Assembly (NCBI GenBank): GCA_900473045.1
Contig: UCKS01000003.1
Coordinates: 1 to 60,581 of the forward strand
Origin: Hyphomicrobiales bacterium
GTDB lineage: Bacteria; Pseudomonadota; Alphaproteobacteria; Rhizobiales; Rhizobiaceae
Direction of reading: 5' to 3'
Length of the DNA stretch: 60,581 nucleotides
The translations under genes and the position numbers were made by a program. Position 1 is the stretch's first letter; each line of letters opens with the position of its first letter. Under the pieces are notes generated by a model. It did not search any database. It saw only the letters and a list, made by a program, of their open reading frames with translations, and was not told the DNA's origin. Positions 16,251-25,985 of the stretch are shown piece after piece.

Positions 16251-17045
16251 ATGATCATCCTGCGCTCAGTCCTGTTCAACATCGTGTTCTACATCAACCT
16301 GATCCTCCAGATGGTCGTGATGACGCCGTTCTATTTCCTGGCGCCGCGCAAGACCTCGTGGTTTGTTCCGAAAAACTGGGCGCGCAGCAATCATTGGCTG
16401 TTCCGGGTGATGGTCGGCACGACCTTTGAGATCGAGGGCCTGGAGAACATCCCCAAGGGCGGATACATCTTTGCGCCGAAGCACCAGTCGTTCTGGGACG
16501 TCTACGCCTTGCTGCCCTGGCTGGCGGACCCGTTTTTCATCCTGAAGCGCGAACTCGTCTGGATCCCCCTGTTCGGCTGGTATGTTCAGAAGCAGCGCAT
16601 GGTCCCGGTCGATCGCGGTGCACGCGGCAAGGTGATGGCGGCGGTGATGCAGCGCGCCAAGGACGAGTTGTCAACCGGCCGACAGCTCATCATCTACCCC
16701 GAGGGCACACGCCGTCCGCCGGGCGCGCCGCCGGAATACAAATACGGCATTGCCAGGCTTTACCGCGATCTGAACATGCCCGTGGTTCCTGTCGTCATGC
16801 ACCCGGGCCTGTTCTGGCCGCGCCGCAAGTTTCTGCGCTATCCCGGCCATTTCAAGGTGCAGATCCTGCCGCCGATCGAGGCCGGGCTCGATCCGGACGT
16901 GTTCCTGAAGACGCTGGTCGACGTCATGGAAACAGCCAGCGATGCGCTGCTGGTCGAGACGGTGAAGAACAATCCGCATGTACCGCTGCCGCCGACGGCA
17001 GTGCAGCGGCTGAAAGAACTCAAGGAGCTCGGCGCTCAGGCCTGA
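16251..17045 (+). CDS. plsC: 1-acyl-sn-glycerol-3-phosphate acyltransferase
   Basis: A 264-residue membrane acyltransferase. The catalytic HX4D motif is HQSFWD at residues 78-83 and the substrate motif PEGTR is at 150-154; an N-terminal membrane segment spans about residues 8-30. It makes phosphatidic acid from lysophosphatidic acid in phospholipid synthesis. The ATG at 16251 (MIILRSVLFN) is preferred over 16194 because the hydrophobic N-terminus begins there. Its last 10 bp overlap the 3' end of the convergent chaC-like gene. Confidence 0.93.
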   Translation: MIILRSVLFNIVFYINLILQMVVMTPFYFLAPRKTSWFVPKNWARSNHWLFRVMVGTTFEIEGLENIPKGGYIFAPKHQSFWDVYALLPWLADPFFILKRELVWIPLFGWYVQKQRMVPVDRGARGKVMAAVMQRAKDELSTGRQLIIYPEGTRRPPGAPPEYKYGIARLYRDLNMPVVPVVMHPGLFWPRRKFLRYPGHFKVQILPPIEAGLDPDVFLKTLVDVMETASDALLVETVKNNPHVPLPPTAVQRLKELKELGAQA

Positions 17046-17581
17046 AGTTTCGCTCTCTCGGCAAGAGAGGCCACCTCTTCCAGCCAATGATCGCGAATGC
17101 CCATCTCCTTCAGATGGGCGAGCGTATTCATGACATACTCGGTATTCGGCCCTGATTTTCCATGAGATACGGCGACGGTGGCAGCGGCCTCCTCGGCGCT
17201 CAGGGCACCCGCATATTGCACGTGGGTCCGGTCGATCGTGTATGTCAGGGCCGCAACGCGGCGGCCGTCAGCGAGCAGCACCGACATGGTGCGCTCGAGA
17301 TAGACATGGGTGACCAACTCGCGCTCGCGCAGGTAGCCGATAACATCATTCTTGTCCTTCAACGCCACCTTGAACGCCATGCCACGGCAGGAACCGCCAT
17401 GGTCGAGACCGAGCACGAGGCCGGGCCGTTCTGGCGTTCCCCGGTGCACGAAGGAGCGGACGCAAAGCGAGCGCCTGTAGCCGAAAGCCCGCGCCGTCAT
17501 CTTGTCCTCGAAGGCAAAGCCGGGGTTCCACATCAGCGAACCGTAGCCAAACACCCAAAAATCGTCCATATCCACTGCCAT
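17036..17581 (-). CDS. chaC: ChaC-type gamma-glutamylcyclotransferase
   Basis: A 181-residue protein with the cyclotransferase fold: FGYGSLMWNPGF near the N-terminus, FGYRRSLCVRSFVHRGTPERPG and GLVLGLDHGGSCRGMAF. The family cleaves glutathione to 5-oxoproline and Cys-Gly. An acidic residue equivalent to the catalytic glutamate is likely the E in LRERELVTHVY. The start may be MAVDMDDFW (17581) or the internal ATG at 17569. Convergent with plsC, overlapping by 10 bp. Confidence 0.9.
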   Translation of the reverse strand: MAVDMDDFWVFGYGSLMWNPGFAFEDKMTARAFGYRRSLCVRSFVHRGTPERPGLVLGLDHGGSCRGMAFKVALKDKNDVIGYLRERELVTHVYLERTMSVLLADGRRVAALTYTIDRTHVQYAGALSAEEAAATVAVSHGKSGPNTEYVMNTLAHLKEMGIRDHWLEEVASLAERAKLQA

Positions 17582-17784
17582 TCATATCCATGCCATCCCG
17601 GCGCCACAAACCAGCGCCAGGAGCGGCAGACAGTCCAACCTGGTGCTTTCCTAACGCATCTGCCCGGCAACCGGAATCGATTTCCTGCACGATTTGGGGA
17701 GCATACGGCAATGGGTGGCCAGATCGGCAGACCAGAATTCTCGTGTCGCACCGTCACGCACGAACGACAGATCCGGAGTAAACC

Positions 17785-18828
17785 ATGACAGCAGCAGATA
17801 TCGCCGCCCCCTCCCCCGGTAGCCGCAAGATCAGACGGCTGGCGATCGGTATCGTGCTGTTCCTCATTGCCTATTCCGGCGCATGGTTCTTCGCGGCCAA
17901 CCAGATAGAAACCCGGCTGGCAGCCTTTCTCGTCGACAGGAAGGCGAACGGTTCATCGGCGGAATGCGATGGCATGGACGTGCGTGGCTTTCCGTTCCGG
18001 ATCGGCCTGTTTTGCAACAGTGTACGCCTCGATGACGCGGGCCGCGGCGCATCCGCCTCCTTCGGCGCACTGCGCTCGGCAGCCCAAGTCTACCGCCCGG
18101 GCCATGCCATTGTCGAGCTCGACGGCCCGGCAGAAGTCCGCTTTTCGCCCGGCATGACCGTCTCCGCCGACTGGACGTTGCTGCATGCGAGCGTGCAGGC
18201 AACGCTGTCGGGCCTCAACCGCACCTCGATCACCTACGACCAGCTGGCCGGCACTGCGATACTGCCGGCCTTCGAAGACGATGCGGCACCGGGCGATACG
18301 CATAAGTTCATCTTCAATGCCGGACATGGCGAAGCGCATCTGCGGCAGAACGGCGCCGATCTCGACGCCGCCCTCAGTGTCGACAAGTTCGACCTGAAAC
18401 TGGACGACGGGTTGAGCCTGCTGCCACCGGTCAACGCCAGTGCCGACCTGACCTTCGTCGATCGCGCCAGTTTGATGCAGAGGGGCAGCTGGAGGCCGGA
18501 TGCGCTGCGGGGCAGCAAGGGCGAGATGCGCAACGTGACGCTCGATCTCGGCAACGGCATGGTGACGACCGCCTCCGGCCCGTTCAGCGTCAACGATCAG
18601 GGCCTGATCTCGGGAGAATTCAGCGTCACCATGAAAAACATCGACGGCTGGCGCCAGAACCTCGTCAAGGTCTTTCCCGACAAGGACGATACCGTCATGG
18701 TCAACAATATCGCCAACATGCTGACAGCACTCGCCGACGGCAAGAACGAGGCGACGGTGAAGCTGAACGTGCGCGACGGGATCGCGTTTCTGGCGTTCTT
18801 CCCGATCGGGGAACTGCCGCAGCTTTGA
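17785..18828 (+). CDS. DUF2125 domain protein
   Basis: A 347-residue protein. One N-terminal membrane segment (about residues 18-38, RLAIGIVLFLIAYSGAWFFA) anchors a large periplasmic DUF2125 domain with the diagnostic CDGMDVRGFPFRIGLFCNSVRLDD segment. The fold is AsmA/lipid-transfer-like with long beta-strand repeats. The function is unknown; the family is common in Rhizobiales. It stands alone, with a 203-bp gap to the divergent chaC start. Confidence 0.85.
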   Translation: MTAADIAAPSPGSRKIRRLAIGIVLFLIAYSGAWFFAANQIETRLAAFLVDRKANGSSAECDGMDVRGFPFRIGLFCNSVRLDDAGRGASASFGALRSAAQVYRPGHAIVELDGPAEVRFSPGMTVSADWTLLHASVQATLSGLNRTSITYDQLAGTAILPAFEDDAAPGDTHKFIFNAGHGEAHLRQNGADLDAALSVDKFDLKLDDGLSLLPPVNASADLTFVDRASLMQRGSWRPDALRGSKGEMRNVTLDLGNGMVTTASGPFSVNDQGLISGEFSVTMKNIDGWRQNLVKVFPDKDDTVMVNNIANMLTALADGKNEATVKLNVRDGIAFLAFFPIGELPQL

Positions 18829-18959
18829 GGATGTTTGCGGTGGAGCACCTATGTCACGTCTTCATCGTGCATGTCACACATCCGCCCTGCGAGGGCGCCT
18901 TCTGACGTATCAAGGGATGGGCTATCCCTTTTTATTTGAACTCGGGGTGATGGGTTACA

Positions 18960-19424
18960 TCAAGCAGCTAAGGCTATAGATTCATTAAATCGAGCCCAAT
19001 CCCTTGAAACTTCGACGGGCGTCCTTTTTTTCTTCTGAATATGGTAAACCCACTCAGTCGACCACTTGAAAAGAATAATTTCTTCCCCTGTCTCGCTGTT
19101 TTTTTGATTTAGACGGTACCATTTTGCAGCTGTGTGATTGTTCAGCAACTGAGCTCCCAATATGTCTTTCGGGCTTCTCAAATCGATCATAAACGGGTCA
19201 ATCTCACGAGGTACGATCGTCTTGCGATAGGCCTCAAAAAGCAGTTTCGAAATTTGGTACGGCCCATATTTGTCGATTCCGGACCACACCAAAGACAAAA
19301 CTGCGTTGTCCTTTTCATCGACCATCCATAGACAAGCCTCCGGCCGCAAACCAAGCTTTTTGATTTGCTCGTAAAACTCTCGGCCAGCTAGGAGTAGTTT
19401 TTCAGATATTTCGTGAACAGCCAT
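18960..19424 (-). CDS. Hypothetical protein, downstream partner of HEPN-like gene
   Basis: A 154-residue protein I do not recognise. It begins MAVHEISEKLLLAGREFYEQIKK if the ATG at 19424 is used; a longer in-frame start at 19463 exists. Notable segments are ACLWMVDEKDNAVLSLVWSG, PREIDPFMIDLRSPKDI and a basic C-terminal stretch (HIQKKKRTPVEVSRDW). It lacks a signal peptide or membrane segment, so it is cytosolic. Its start overlaps the end of the upstream gene by 37 bp, indicating translational coupling. The composition is clearly more AT-rich than the core genes around it, consistent with transfer. Confidence 0.65.
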   Translation of the reverse strand: MAVHEISEKLLLAGREFYEQIKKLGLRPEACLWMVDEKDNAVLSLVWSGIDKYGPYQISKLLFEAYRKTIVPREIDPFMIDLRSPKDILGAQLLNNHTAAKWYRLNQKNSETGEEIILFKWSTEWVYHIQKKKRTPVEVSRDWARFNESIALAA

Positions 19425-19819
19425 TGAGCTACTCCATCGGATGAAAAAGCGGATTCCAAGCAATCCTCAGCCACTAATCTTGGCATCTTGGCAACATATG
19501 TATGCGACCTCTCCCATCGGAACATGGTAGCCCATGCCGGGGCAGCTGGATCAAGAGGATCAATTTTATCCCCCAGCAAAGCCAATAATTCTTGAATGGT
19601 ATGTACATATAAATCCTTGCGCTCTTTTCGAGACGGCCAACGATTAAGCCTCTGTTGCGACATTATCGCAGCTTTAATGAGACACTCAATTGAAAAGCCC
19701 GCATGGGACCATGCCTGAACGTATACGGTGGGATCTCGAACGAGCATTTCAGCTATTTTTCGCTGGGTGCGATATAGCTCTATCCATTCCTCGACTGTCT
19801 CAGCAGTCTCACCTAGCAT
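19388..19819 (-). CDS. HEPN-like domain protein (candidate RNase/toxin)
   Basis: A 143-residue helical protein. An early helix (WIELYRTQRKIAEMLVRD) is followed by VYVQAWSHAGFSIECLIKAA, which matches the HEPN core helix with its E..lK pattern. Then come LYVHTIQELLALLG and, near the C-terminus, RWERSHTY, an R-x4-H as in the catalytic motif of HEPN ribonucleases. HEPN proteins commonly serve as toxins in toxin-antitoxin or anti-phage modules. It overlaps the partner gene at 18960-19424 and lies 138 bp behind tyrC on the same strand. The partner does not look like the usual MNT antitoxin. The assignment is from pattern only. Confidence 0.55.
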   Translation of the reverse strand: MLGETAETVEEWIELYRTQRKIAEMLVRDPTVYVQAWSHAGFSIECLIKAAIMSQQRLNRWPSRKERKDLYVHTIQELLALLGDKIDPLDPAAPAWATMFRWERSHTYVAKMPRLVAEDCLESAFSSDGVAQWLFTKYLKNYS

Positions 19820-19957
19820 TCATCAGCCCCCGATTTGACCGCAAAGTGACCGACGACTTGAAGTGAGTCAACGTCCGGAATGAGCTGCTGATTGCCCCTC
19901 CGTTTTCTGATCGGATAAGAGGCCATAGCGACGCTGTCCAATACCGCAGCCCGCCGC

Positions 19958-20884
19958 CTACTTCTGATCCATCGCATGCCGCCCGAAGTCGGCCATGTCC
20001 GTATCCTGACCTGCCTGGACGATTGACCGGCGGATGGCGCGGGTGCGGGTGAAGAGGTCGAACAGCTTGTCGCCGTCGCCCCAGCGGATCGCCCGCTGGA
20101 GATAGGCGAGGTCCTCGGAAAAGCGTGACAGCATTTCCAGGATCGCATCCTTGTTGTGCAGGCAGACGTCGCGCCACATGGTCGGGTCTGACGCTGCAAG
20201 ACGGGTGAAATCTCGGAAACCCGAGGCTGAATACTTGATCACTTCCGATTCGGTCACCGCTTCCAGATCATCGGCCGTGCCGACGATGTTGTAGGCGATG
20301 ATATGCGGCAGGTGCGAGACGATCGCCAATACCTTGTCGTGATGTTCCGGGTCCATATCATCGACCATCGAACCCAGCGTTTCCCAAAAGGTCCGCAGCT
20401 TGGCCTTGGCCGTTTCGTCCGTATCCGGCAGCGGCGTCAGGATACACCAGCGGCCCTTGAACAGGCCGATAAAACCGGCGTCGGGGCCGGAATATTCGGT
20501 ACCGGCAATCGGATGGCCCGGGATGAAATGCACGCCCGGCGGCATATGCGGCGCCATCTGGGCAATCACCGAGCCCTTGGTCGAGCCGACATCGGTGATG
20601 ATCGCACCGGGCTTCAGATTGGGAGCGATCTCGGCTGCAACAGCGCCGGAGGCACCGACCGGCACCGAGATGATAACCAGATCGGCGTCCTTGACCGCTT
20701 CGGCCGCAGACGTCGTGTAGCGGTCGCCGAGGTTCAGCGCTTGTGCCCGCTTCAATGTCTCTTCGCTGCGCGTCGAGATCGTCACGGAACCGGCAAGACC
20801 CTTGTCCTTGATCTCGCGGGCGATCGACGAGCCGATCAGGCCGATGCCGATCAGCGCGATGGTTTCGAACTGCTTTGCCATCAT
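19958..20884 (-). CDS. tyrC: Prephenate/arogenate dehydrogenase family protein
   Basis: A 308-residue protein with an N-terminal Rossmann motif GIGLIG (residues 13-18) and the family segments GSTKGSVI ([10 protein letters not shown]), [15 protein letters not shown] and [12 protein letters not shown]. It catalyses oxidative decarboxylation of prephenate or arogenate in tyrosine synthesis. Its ATG (MMAKQFET) overlaps the hisC stop by 4 bp (ATGA), so the two are coupled; a second ATG directly follows. HisC-family enzymes also transaminate aromatic keto acids, which explains the pairing. Confidence 0.92.
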   Translation of the reverse strand: MMAKQFETIALIGIGLIGSSIAREIKDKGLAGSVTISTRSEETLKRAQALNLGDRYTTSAAEAVKDADLVIISVPVGASGAVAAEIAPNLKPGAIITDVGSTKGSVIAQMAPHMPPGVHFIPGHPIAGTEYSGPDAGFIGLFKGRWCILTPLPDTDETAKAKLRTFWETLGSMVDDMDPEHHDKVLAIVSHLPHIIAYNIVGTADDLEAVTESEVIKYSASGFRDFTRLAASDPTMWRDVCLHNKDAILEMLSRFSEDLAYLQRAIRWGDGDKLFDLFTRTRAIRRSIVQAGQDTDMADFGRHAMDQK

Positions 20885-21987
20885 GCCCTGCCCATAAACT
20901 CGGTGAGCGCAGCGATCACGCCCTCATTGGCTTCCGCCGAGCCGATGGTCATGCGCAGCGCATTGGGCAGGCCATAGCCGCGTACCGCCCGCAGGATGAA
21001 CCCACGGCTGGTCAGGAACTCGTCGGCTTCCGCCGCGCGCTTGCCATCGATATCGGGGAAATGGATCAGCACAAAATTGGTGACCGACGGCGTCACGCGC
21101 AGACCAAGGGCCGAGAATGCATCGGTCAGCTTGCCGAGCCACAGCGAATTGTGCTCAAGCGCGGTCGCCATGAAAGCCTGATCGCGGATCGCGGCGGCAC
21201 CGGCGGCAATCGCCGGCGCGTTCATGTTGAACGGACCGCGCACCCGGTTCAGCGCATCGATGATGGCAAGCGGCGCATACATCCAGCCGACGCGAAGCGC
21301 TGCAAGCCCATGAATCTTCGAGAAGGTCCGGGTCATCACCACGTTCCGGTTGGAGGACACCAGCTCGAGCCCGGCTTCATAATCGTTGCGGCGGACATAT
21401 TCCGCATAGGCAGCATCGAGAACCAGGATGACATTCTTCGGCAGGCCAGCCTGCAGTCGCCGCACTTCATCGACCGGGACATAGGTGCCGGTCGGATTAC
21501 CCGGATTGGCAAGGAAGACCATCCTGGTCTTCGGCGTTACCGCAGCAAGAATGGCATCGACGGTGACGTGGCAATCGTTTTCCGGCACCGTGACCGGCGT
21601 CGCACCCGCGCCCATGATCTGGATCTTGTAGACGAGAAAACCGTGCTCGGTGATGATGGCTTCGTCGCCGGGGGCGAGGTAAACGTGGCAGAGCAGGCCG
21701 AGCAGTTCGTCCGAACCGTTGCCGCACATCAGGTTGGCCGTGTTGAGGCCATAGACGGAGGCGATGGCTTCACGCAGCTCGATCGCCTGGCCGTCCGGAT
21801 AGATTTCGAGCTTGGCGGCGGCCTTCTGGAAGGCCTCGATCGCCTTCGGGCTCGGTCCCAGCGGGGTCTCATTGGAGGACAGCTTATAGACCTTGGCGAC
21901 ACCCGGCGCATGCTCCTTGCCCGGCACGTAAGCGGCAATATCGAGGATACCGGGGCGTGGCTTGGGGCTCGTAAGGTCTGTGCTCAT
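20881..21987 (-). CDS. hisC: Histidinol-phosphate / aromatic aminotransferase
   Basis: A 368-residue fold-type I PLP aminotransferase. Motifs include [45 protein letters not shown] and the PLP-lysine region [17 protein letters not shown]. It starts at [24 protein letters not shown] (ATG 21987); the open frame further upstream runs into a palindromic repeat and is not coding. Coupling to tyrC points to a role in tyrosine/phenylalanine synthesis besides, or instead of, histidine synthesis. Confidence 0.93.
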   Translation of the reverse strand: MSTDLTSPKPRPGILDIAAYVPGKEHAPGVAKVYKLSSNETPLGPSPKAIEAFQKAAAKLEIYPDGQAIELREAIASVYGLNTANLMCGNGSDELLGLLCHVYLAPGDEAIITEHGFLVYKIQIMGAGATPVTVPENDCHVTVDAILAAVTPKTRMVFLANPGNPTGTYVPVDEVRRLQAGLPKNVILVLDAAYAEYVRRNDYEAGLELVSSNRNVVMTRTFSKIHGLAALRVGWMYAPLAIIDALNRVRGPFNMNAPAIAAGAAAIRDQAFMATALEHNSLWLGKLTDAFSALGLRVTPSVTNFVLIHFPDIDGKRAAEADEFLTSRGFILRAVRGYGLPNALRMTIGSAEANEGVIAALTEFMGRA

Positions 21988-22088
21988 GGGATCAGCTTTC
22001 GGCGACAGGGAAATGACGCTCAGGCAATACCGGTGAAGACGGTTTTTGTCGAGTGTGGCATTGTTTCTTCGCTCACACCTCTGACTTA

Positions 22089-22214
22089 GCCCCCTCTGTC
22101 GGCGACGCCGACATCTCCCCCACAAGGGGGGAGATCGGCCGTAACTCCGAAGCAAGGGAAAAGAACAATCTCCCCACGTGTGGGAGAGATGTCAGCGAAG
22201 TTGACAGAGGGGGC
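22089..22214. repeat. RIME-like palindromic intergenic repeat
   Basis: The element is bounded by a perfect 12-bp inverted repeat, GCCCCCTCTGTC at 22089-22100 and its complement at 22203-22214. Inside are two hairpins: ATCTCCCCC/GGGGGAGAT (22113-22121 with 22127-22135) and an imperfect ATCTCCCCACGTGTGGGAGAGAT (22168-22190). This layout matches the Rhizobium-specific intergenic mosaic elements. It lies between hisC and the methyltransferase gene and has no coding potential. Confidence 0.8.
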
Positions 22215-22235
22215 GACTTGGCTCTGCGGCCAATT

Positions 22236-22982
22236 CTACCTCCCAGCATCCCGCGTCGTGGGAACGCCCTGCGGTGCCAGGACCGGCACAAACACCCGGC
22301 GCGAAGCGCGGGCAGCGACCGGCAGGCCCTGATAGAGCCGTTTCTGCGCCTCGACGATGATAACGCCGGAAAATACAGGCCAGAGCGAGCGGCCGATGCG
22401 CTCGAACGCCTGGCGCATCTTCAGGATCAGTTTCAGCTTCGAAGGCGGAAAAAACAGGGCATCGGCAGAGGCACCGGGTGTGAAATTGGTTTCGCGCAGG
22501 AGCGCCGTCAGTTGGCCGCGCGAATAGGGCCGGCCGGAACCGAAGGGCGTGTGCTCCATGCGCGCCCAGACGCCACGGCGATTCGGCACGACAATCACCA
22601 GGCGCCCGCCCGGCGCCAGAATGCGCCACAGCTCCTTCATCGTCTCGCGCGGATTTTCCGCGAATTCCAGGGAATGCACCATCAGCACCCGGTCGATCGA
22701 CGAATCGGGCAGCGGCAGTTCCTCGTCAAAGATCAGCGCCGTCGAGGAAAGCTCGGCGACCGGCCAGTTCACCGCCCCTTGCCCCGCCGGCATGAAGGCG
22801 AAGGTGCGCTCAGTGTCGGCACGAAAACGATCGAGATAGGGAACGGCATAGCCAAGCCCGACCAGGCGCTCTTCCGGTAACCTCGCCCAGACCGATGACA
22901 GCGCCATGCCGATCGATTGTTCGGCAAAGCGCCCCAGGCGGGAGTGATAGAATTGGCGAAGGTCGACGATATCTGCGTGCAT
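22236..22982 (-). CDS. Class I SAM-dependent methyltransferase
   Basis: A 248-residue protein of the Methyltransf_11 type. The usual glycine-rich motif I is degenerate ([14 protein letters not shown]), but the acidic and post-I motifs are readable: [40 protein letters not shown] and the C-terminal substrate cap. The substrate is unknown. It is divergent from gloB, with 92 bp between the starts, a pairing seen often in rhizobia. Confidence 0.87.
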   Translation of the reverse strand: MHADIVDLRQFYHSRLGRFAEQSIGMALSSVWARLPEERLVGLGYAVPYLDRFRADTERTFAFMPAGQGAVNWPVAELSSTALIFDEELPLPDSSIDRVLMVHSLEFAENPRETMKELWRILAPGGRLVIVVPNRRGVWARMEHTPFGSGRPYSRGQLTALLRETNFTPGASADALFFPPSKLKLILKMRQAFERIGRSLWPVFSGVIIVEAQKRLYQGLPVAARASRRVFVPVLAPQGVPTTRDAGR

Positions 22983-23074
22983 ACCCTCATGTTAGACTGG
23001 AACGGGTGGACTTCAAGGCGGCGCTCACTACATTCGCCTTAACAACCCGCCGCCCCTCCGCAGGAATCCGCCTC

Positions 23075-23845
23075 ATGGCCAATCTCGACATCGAACTGTT
23101 CCCATGCCGCACCGATAATTTCGGCGTGCTCATCCACGACCCGGCAAGCGGCGCCACCGCCTCGATCGACGCGCCGGAAGAAGCAGCGATCCTGGCGGCG
23201 CTGAAACGCCGGGGTTGGACACTGACCCATATCCTGACGACGCATCATCATCCCGACCATGTGGATGCCAACCTGGCGCTGAAGACGCGCTATGAGGCGA
23301 CGATCATCGGTCCGGAAAACGAGGCCTCGAAAATTCCGGGCCTCGACATGACCATCGGTGACGGCGGCGATTTCGAATTTGCCGGTCACAAGGTGCATGT
23401 TTTCGAAACACCGGGACATACGGCCGGGCATATCTGTTTCTATTTTCCCGACGACAAGCTGCTGTTTTCCGCCGACACCCTGTTTGCGCTCGGCTGCGGC
23501 CGCCTGTTTGAAGGCACCCCGGCGCAGATGTGGACATCGCTGCAAAAACTGATGGCATTGCCAGATGATACCATCGTCTATTTCGGCCACGAATACACGC
23601 TCTCCAATGCCCGTTTTGCGGTGACGGTGGATCCGGACAATGCGGCGCTGAAATCGCGTGCGGCCGAAATCGAGGCTTTGCGCGCTAAGGGCGGCTTTAC
23701 CGCGCCGACGACGCTGGGGCTGGAAAAAGCCACCAACCCCTTCCTGAGGCCGCAGGACGCCGGCATACGGGCACATCTGGGGCTGCAGAGCGCCTCGGAT
23801 GCCGACGTCTTTGCCGAGATCCGCAAGCGCAAGGATACTTTCTGA
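23075..23845 (+). CDS. gloB: Hydroxyacylglutathione hydrolase (glyoxalase II)
   Basis: A 256-residue metallo-beta-lactamase-fold enzyme. The metal site THHHPDH is at residues 56-62, with [31 protein letters not shown] and [12 protein letters not shown] following. It hydrolyses S-lactoylglutathione to lactate and glutathione in methylglyoxal detoxification. The start [17 protein letters not shown] (23075) is the family standard. Its TGA overlaps the ATG of the cupin gene by one base. Confidence 0.95.
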   Translation: MANLDIELFPCRTDNFGVLIHDPASGATASIDAPEEAAILAALKRRGWTLTHILTTHHHPDHVDANLALKTRYEATIIGPENEASKIPGLDMTIGDGGDFEFAGHKVHVFETPGHTAGHICFYFPDDKLLFSADTLFALGCGRLFEGTPAQMWTSLQKLMALPDDTIVYFGHEYTLSNARFAVTVDPDNAALKSRAAEIEALRAKGGFTAPTTLGLEKATNPFLRPQDAGIRAHLGLQSASDADVFAEIRKRKDTF

Positions 23846-24288
23846 TGGACGTTCAACTGCCGCTGTCGGCCCAGGCGATCATCGAGACCCTGAAAATGGA
23901 GCGCCATCCGGAAGGCGGCTGGTACATCCAGACATTCAAGGACAAGGCCGGCGGTCCGCGCGGCCACTCGACGGCGATCTACTATCTCTTGGAGCGCGGC
24001 GAGCATTCGCACTGGCACCGCGTGCGCGATGCGGTCGAAGTCTGGCACTTCTATGCCGGAGCGCCGCTGGCGCTCAGCATCGCCGAAGACGGTAAACCGG
24101 CCATGACCGTCACGCTCGGCTCCAACATTCTGATCGGCGAACTGCCGCAGGCCATCGTCCCGGCCAACGGGTGGCAATCGGCGGTTTCGCTCGGTGCCTG
24201 GACACTGGTCGGCTGCACCGTCTCGCCCGGTTTTGATTTCTCCGCCTTCGAAATGGCTCCTGCGAACTGGCAGCCGCCTTTGGCTTAA
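23845..24288 (+). CDS. Cupin superfamily protein (DUF985)
   Basis: A 147-residue small beta-barrel. It opens with AIIETLKMERHPEGGWYIQTFKD, and contains HSTAIYYLLERGEHSHWHRV with the metal-type histidines, then FYAGAPLALSI and GCTVSPGFDFSAFEMA at the end. DUF985 proteins have no firm biochemical role; some are annotated as sugar-epimerase-like. The 1-bp overlap with gloB means co-translation and suggests a link to detoxification. Confidence 0.88.
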   Translation: MDVQLPLSAQAIIETLKMERHPEGGWYIQTFKDKAGGPRGHSTAIYYLLERGEHSHWHRVRDAVEVWHFYAGAPLALSIAEDGKPAMTVTLGSNILIGELPQAIVPANGWQSAVSLGAWTLVGCTVSPGFDFSAFEMAPANWQPPLA

Positions 24289-24290
24289 GT

Positions 24291-25181
24291 CTATTCGGCA
24301 GGTTGCGCGGCACGCGAGCGGTCACGTAAAATAATGTCCTTGGCCGCCAGCACCGCCCCACCCGTCACCAACAGGCAGGCGAGCGCAATGCGCCAGGATG
24401 GTTCGGCAAAGCCGAAAGCGATCAGTACCAGCGTCGACAGCACCGGTGCGGCATAACTGGCGACGCCAAGGATCTGGATATTGCCGTTCTTGACGCCGTA
24501 ATCCCAGGCGTAGAAGGCAGCCCCGACCGGCAACAGGCCGAGACCGGCAATGGCGATCCACTGCGTTGCCGTCTGTGGCCAGATCGTGGTTTCGAGGCCA
24601 AGATGGCAGAGGAACGACAGGGCAGCGGTTGCCAGGCAGAAGCCGGTGACGACATCCGTCGAGACAGCCTCGAAGCGCCGCGTCAGCAGCGAATAGCCGG
24701 ACCAGGTAAAGGCGCAGGCCAGAGCCGCGCCATACCCCATGACATAGGCATCGTCGAATTGAACGCCATTGCGCGCGACGATCAGTATCGTACCGGCAAG
24801 ACCGCAAATGGCCCCGGCGAGATGATACCAGCGCAGCCGTTCGCCCGGCAAAAGCGCAGAGCCGACGACGATCAGCAGCGGCCAGAGATAGGCAATCAGG
24901 CCGGCCTCCACCGCAGGGGCATTCCGGAGTGCCGTGAAATACAGAAAATGGTAGCCAAACAGGCCGGCAATGCCGACGATCCAGACTTTGGCGGGCTGCT
25001 TCAGAAGCGCCAGCCGCTCAGGCCTGAGCGCCAGGACGACGAGGCCGGGAATACTACCGATGGAAAAGCAGATGGCCGACAGTTGGAAGGGTGGCATGGT
25101 GCCGGAGGCGGCCGTAAACAGCGCAAGCAGCGACCACATCAGGATCGCCGAAAAGCCGATCAGCGTTGCCTTGACCTTCAT
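24291..25181 (-). CDS. EamA-family exporter (YddG-like)
   Basis: A 296-residue drug/metabolite transporter with ten predicted membrane helices in two EamA repeats. MWSLLALFTAASGTMPPFQLSA near the N-terminus and FYAWDYGVKNGNIQILGV in the second repeat are characteristic of the YddG aromatic amino-acid exporter branch. The ATG at 25181 starts directly before the first helix. It is convergent with the cupin gene (2 bp apart). Confidence 0.87.
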   Translation of the reverse strand: MKVKATLIGFSAILMWSLLALFTAASGTMPPFQLSAICFSIGSIPGLVVLALRPERLALLKQPAKVWIVGIAGLFGYHFLYFTALRNAPAVEAGLIAYLWPLLIVVGSALLPGERLRWYHLAGAICGLAGTILIVARNGVQFDDAYVMGYGAALACAFTWSGYSLLTRRFEAVSTDVVTGFCLATAALSFLCHLGLETTIWPQTATQWIAIAGLGLLPVGAAFYAWDYGVKNGNIQILGVASYAAPVLSTLVLIAFGFAEPSWRIALACLLVTGGAVLAAKDIILRDRSRAAQPAE

Positions 25182-25208
25182 ACCCCGCCCCCCGGCCTTG
25201 ATTGATCG

Positions 25209-25985
25209 TCAGCTTCCGAAACGTGTCGCCCAGATGGTGACCGGGCCGTAGTTCGTCGGGATACGGACGTAGACCGGAGCATATACATTCACCGCCTCGG
25301 CCTTGGCAAACCAGATCTCCATGGTTTCCAGCTTGCGCAGGTAATCGACGTCATCACGGCCCTTGCGGAAGCCGGATTTCGGCACGAACTTGATGCCGCA
25401 GACGATGACATCGCCCTGGAAACCTTCGGTCTTGAAGGGCCGGGTGCCCTTCGGCGAAAGCTTCAGGTCCATGCGCGATTCGCCATCAAAGACCGGCACG
25501 CTTTTCGGGCAAACCCGCGCATTGCCGGGAAAGATCAGGCCGGAGAGCGGATCGACGACGTTGCGCATATCCGCCTGCGTCACCGGGACCCAGTTCTTCG
25601 GGATCTTGCGCGGCGGCTTCATCGAGGCGGACACGACATCACCGTCGCGGAACTGGACGTCGATCGCCCGGCCCTTCTTGCCGGTCTGATACTTGACCCG
25701 GTATTCAGACGCGCTCAACTGGTCGCGGCCGACAACGCCGGATACCGAGGTTTCGCCCGAGGTCTGAGCGAAGATATCGGCAAGCCCGGCCGAACTCATC
25801 GTGCCGGAAATGGTGTAGCGCTTGTCTTTCAACGCGGTGTGGAACGAAGCTTTTGCAATCGGCAGGCCGGCAAGCGAGATGCTGTAATCCGTGTTGTGCG
25901 TCACATCGACGGCATAAGCCGTACCTGTGGAAAACGTTGCCGTGGCGAACGCCAGAAGCGCCGAGAAACCGATGCGGCAGTTCAT
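25209..25985 (-). CDS. DUF3108 domain protein, secreted
   Basis: A 258-residue precursor with a signal peptide (MNCRIGFSALLAFATATFS, cleavage near TAYA-VD). The mature part is a DUF3108 domain: YSISLAGLPIAKASFHTAL, GTMSSAGLADIFAQTSGETS, YRVKYQTGKKG and a C-terminal APVYVRIPTNYGPVTIWATRF. Such periplasmic proteins have a lipoprotein-carrier-like fold and unknown function. The long upstream in-frame extension has no ribosome binding site, whereas 25985 begins a clean signal peptide. Confidence 0.85.
   Translation of the reverse strand: MNCRIGFSALLAFATATFSTGTAYAVDVTHNTDYSISLAGLPIAKASFHTALKDKRYTISGTMSSAGLADIFAQTSGETSVSGVVGRDQLSASEYRVKYQTGKKGRAIDVQFRDGDVVSASMKPPRKIPKNWVPVTQADMRNVVDPLSGLIFPGNARVCPKSVPVFDGESRMDLKLSPKGTRPFKTEGFQGDVIVCGIKFVPKSGFRKGRDDVDYLRKLETMEIWFAKAEAVNVYAPVYVRIPTNYGPVTIWATRFGS

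Noticed and set aside
22080..22235. Possible CRISPR-like array at 22.1 kb
   Set aside because: There are only two hairpins within a single inverted-repeat element, no regular spacer units and no cas genes.
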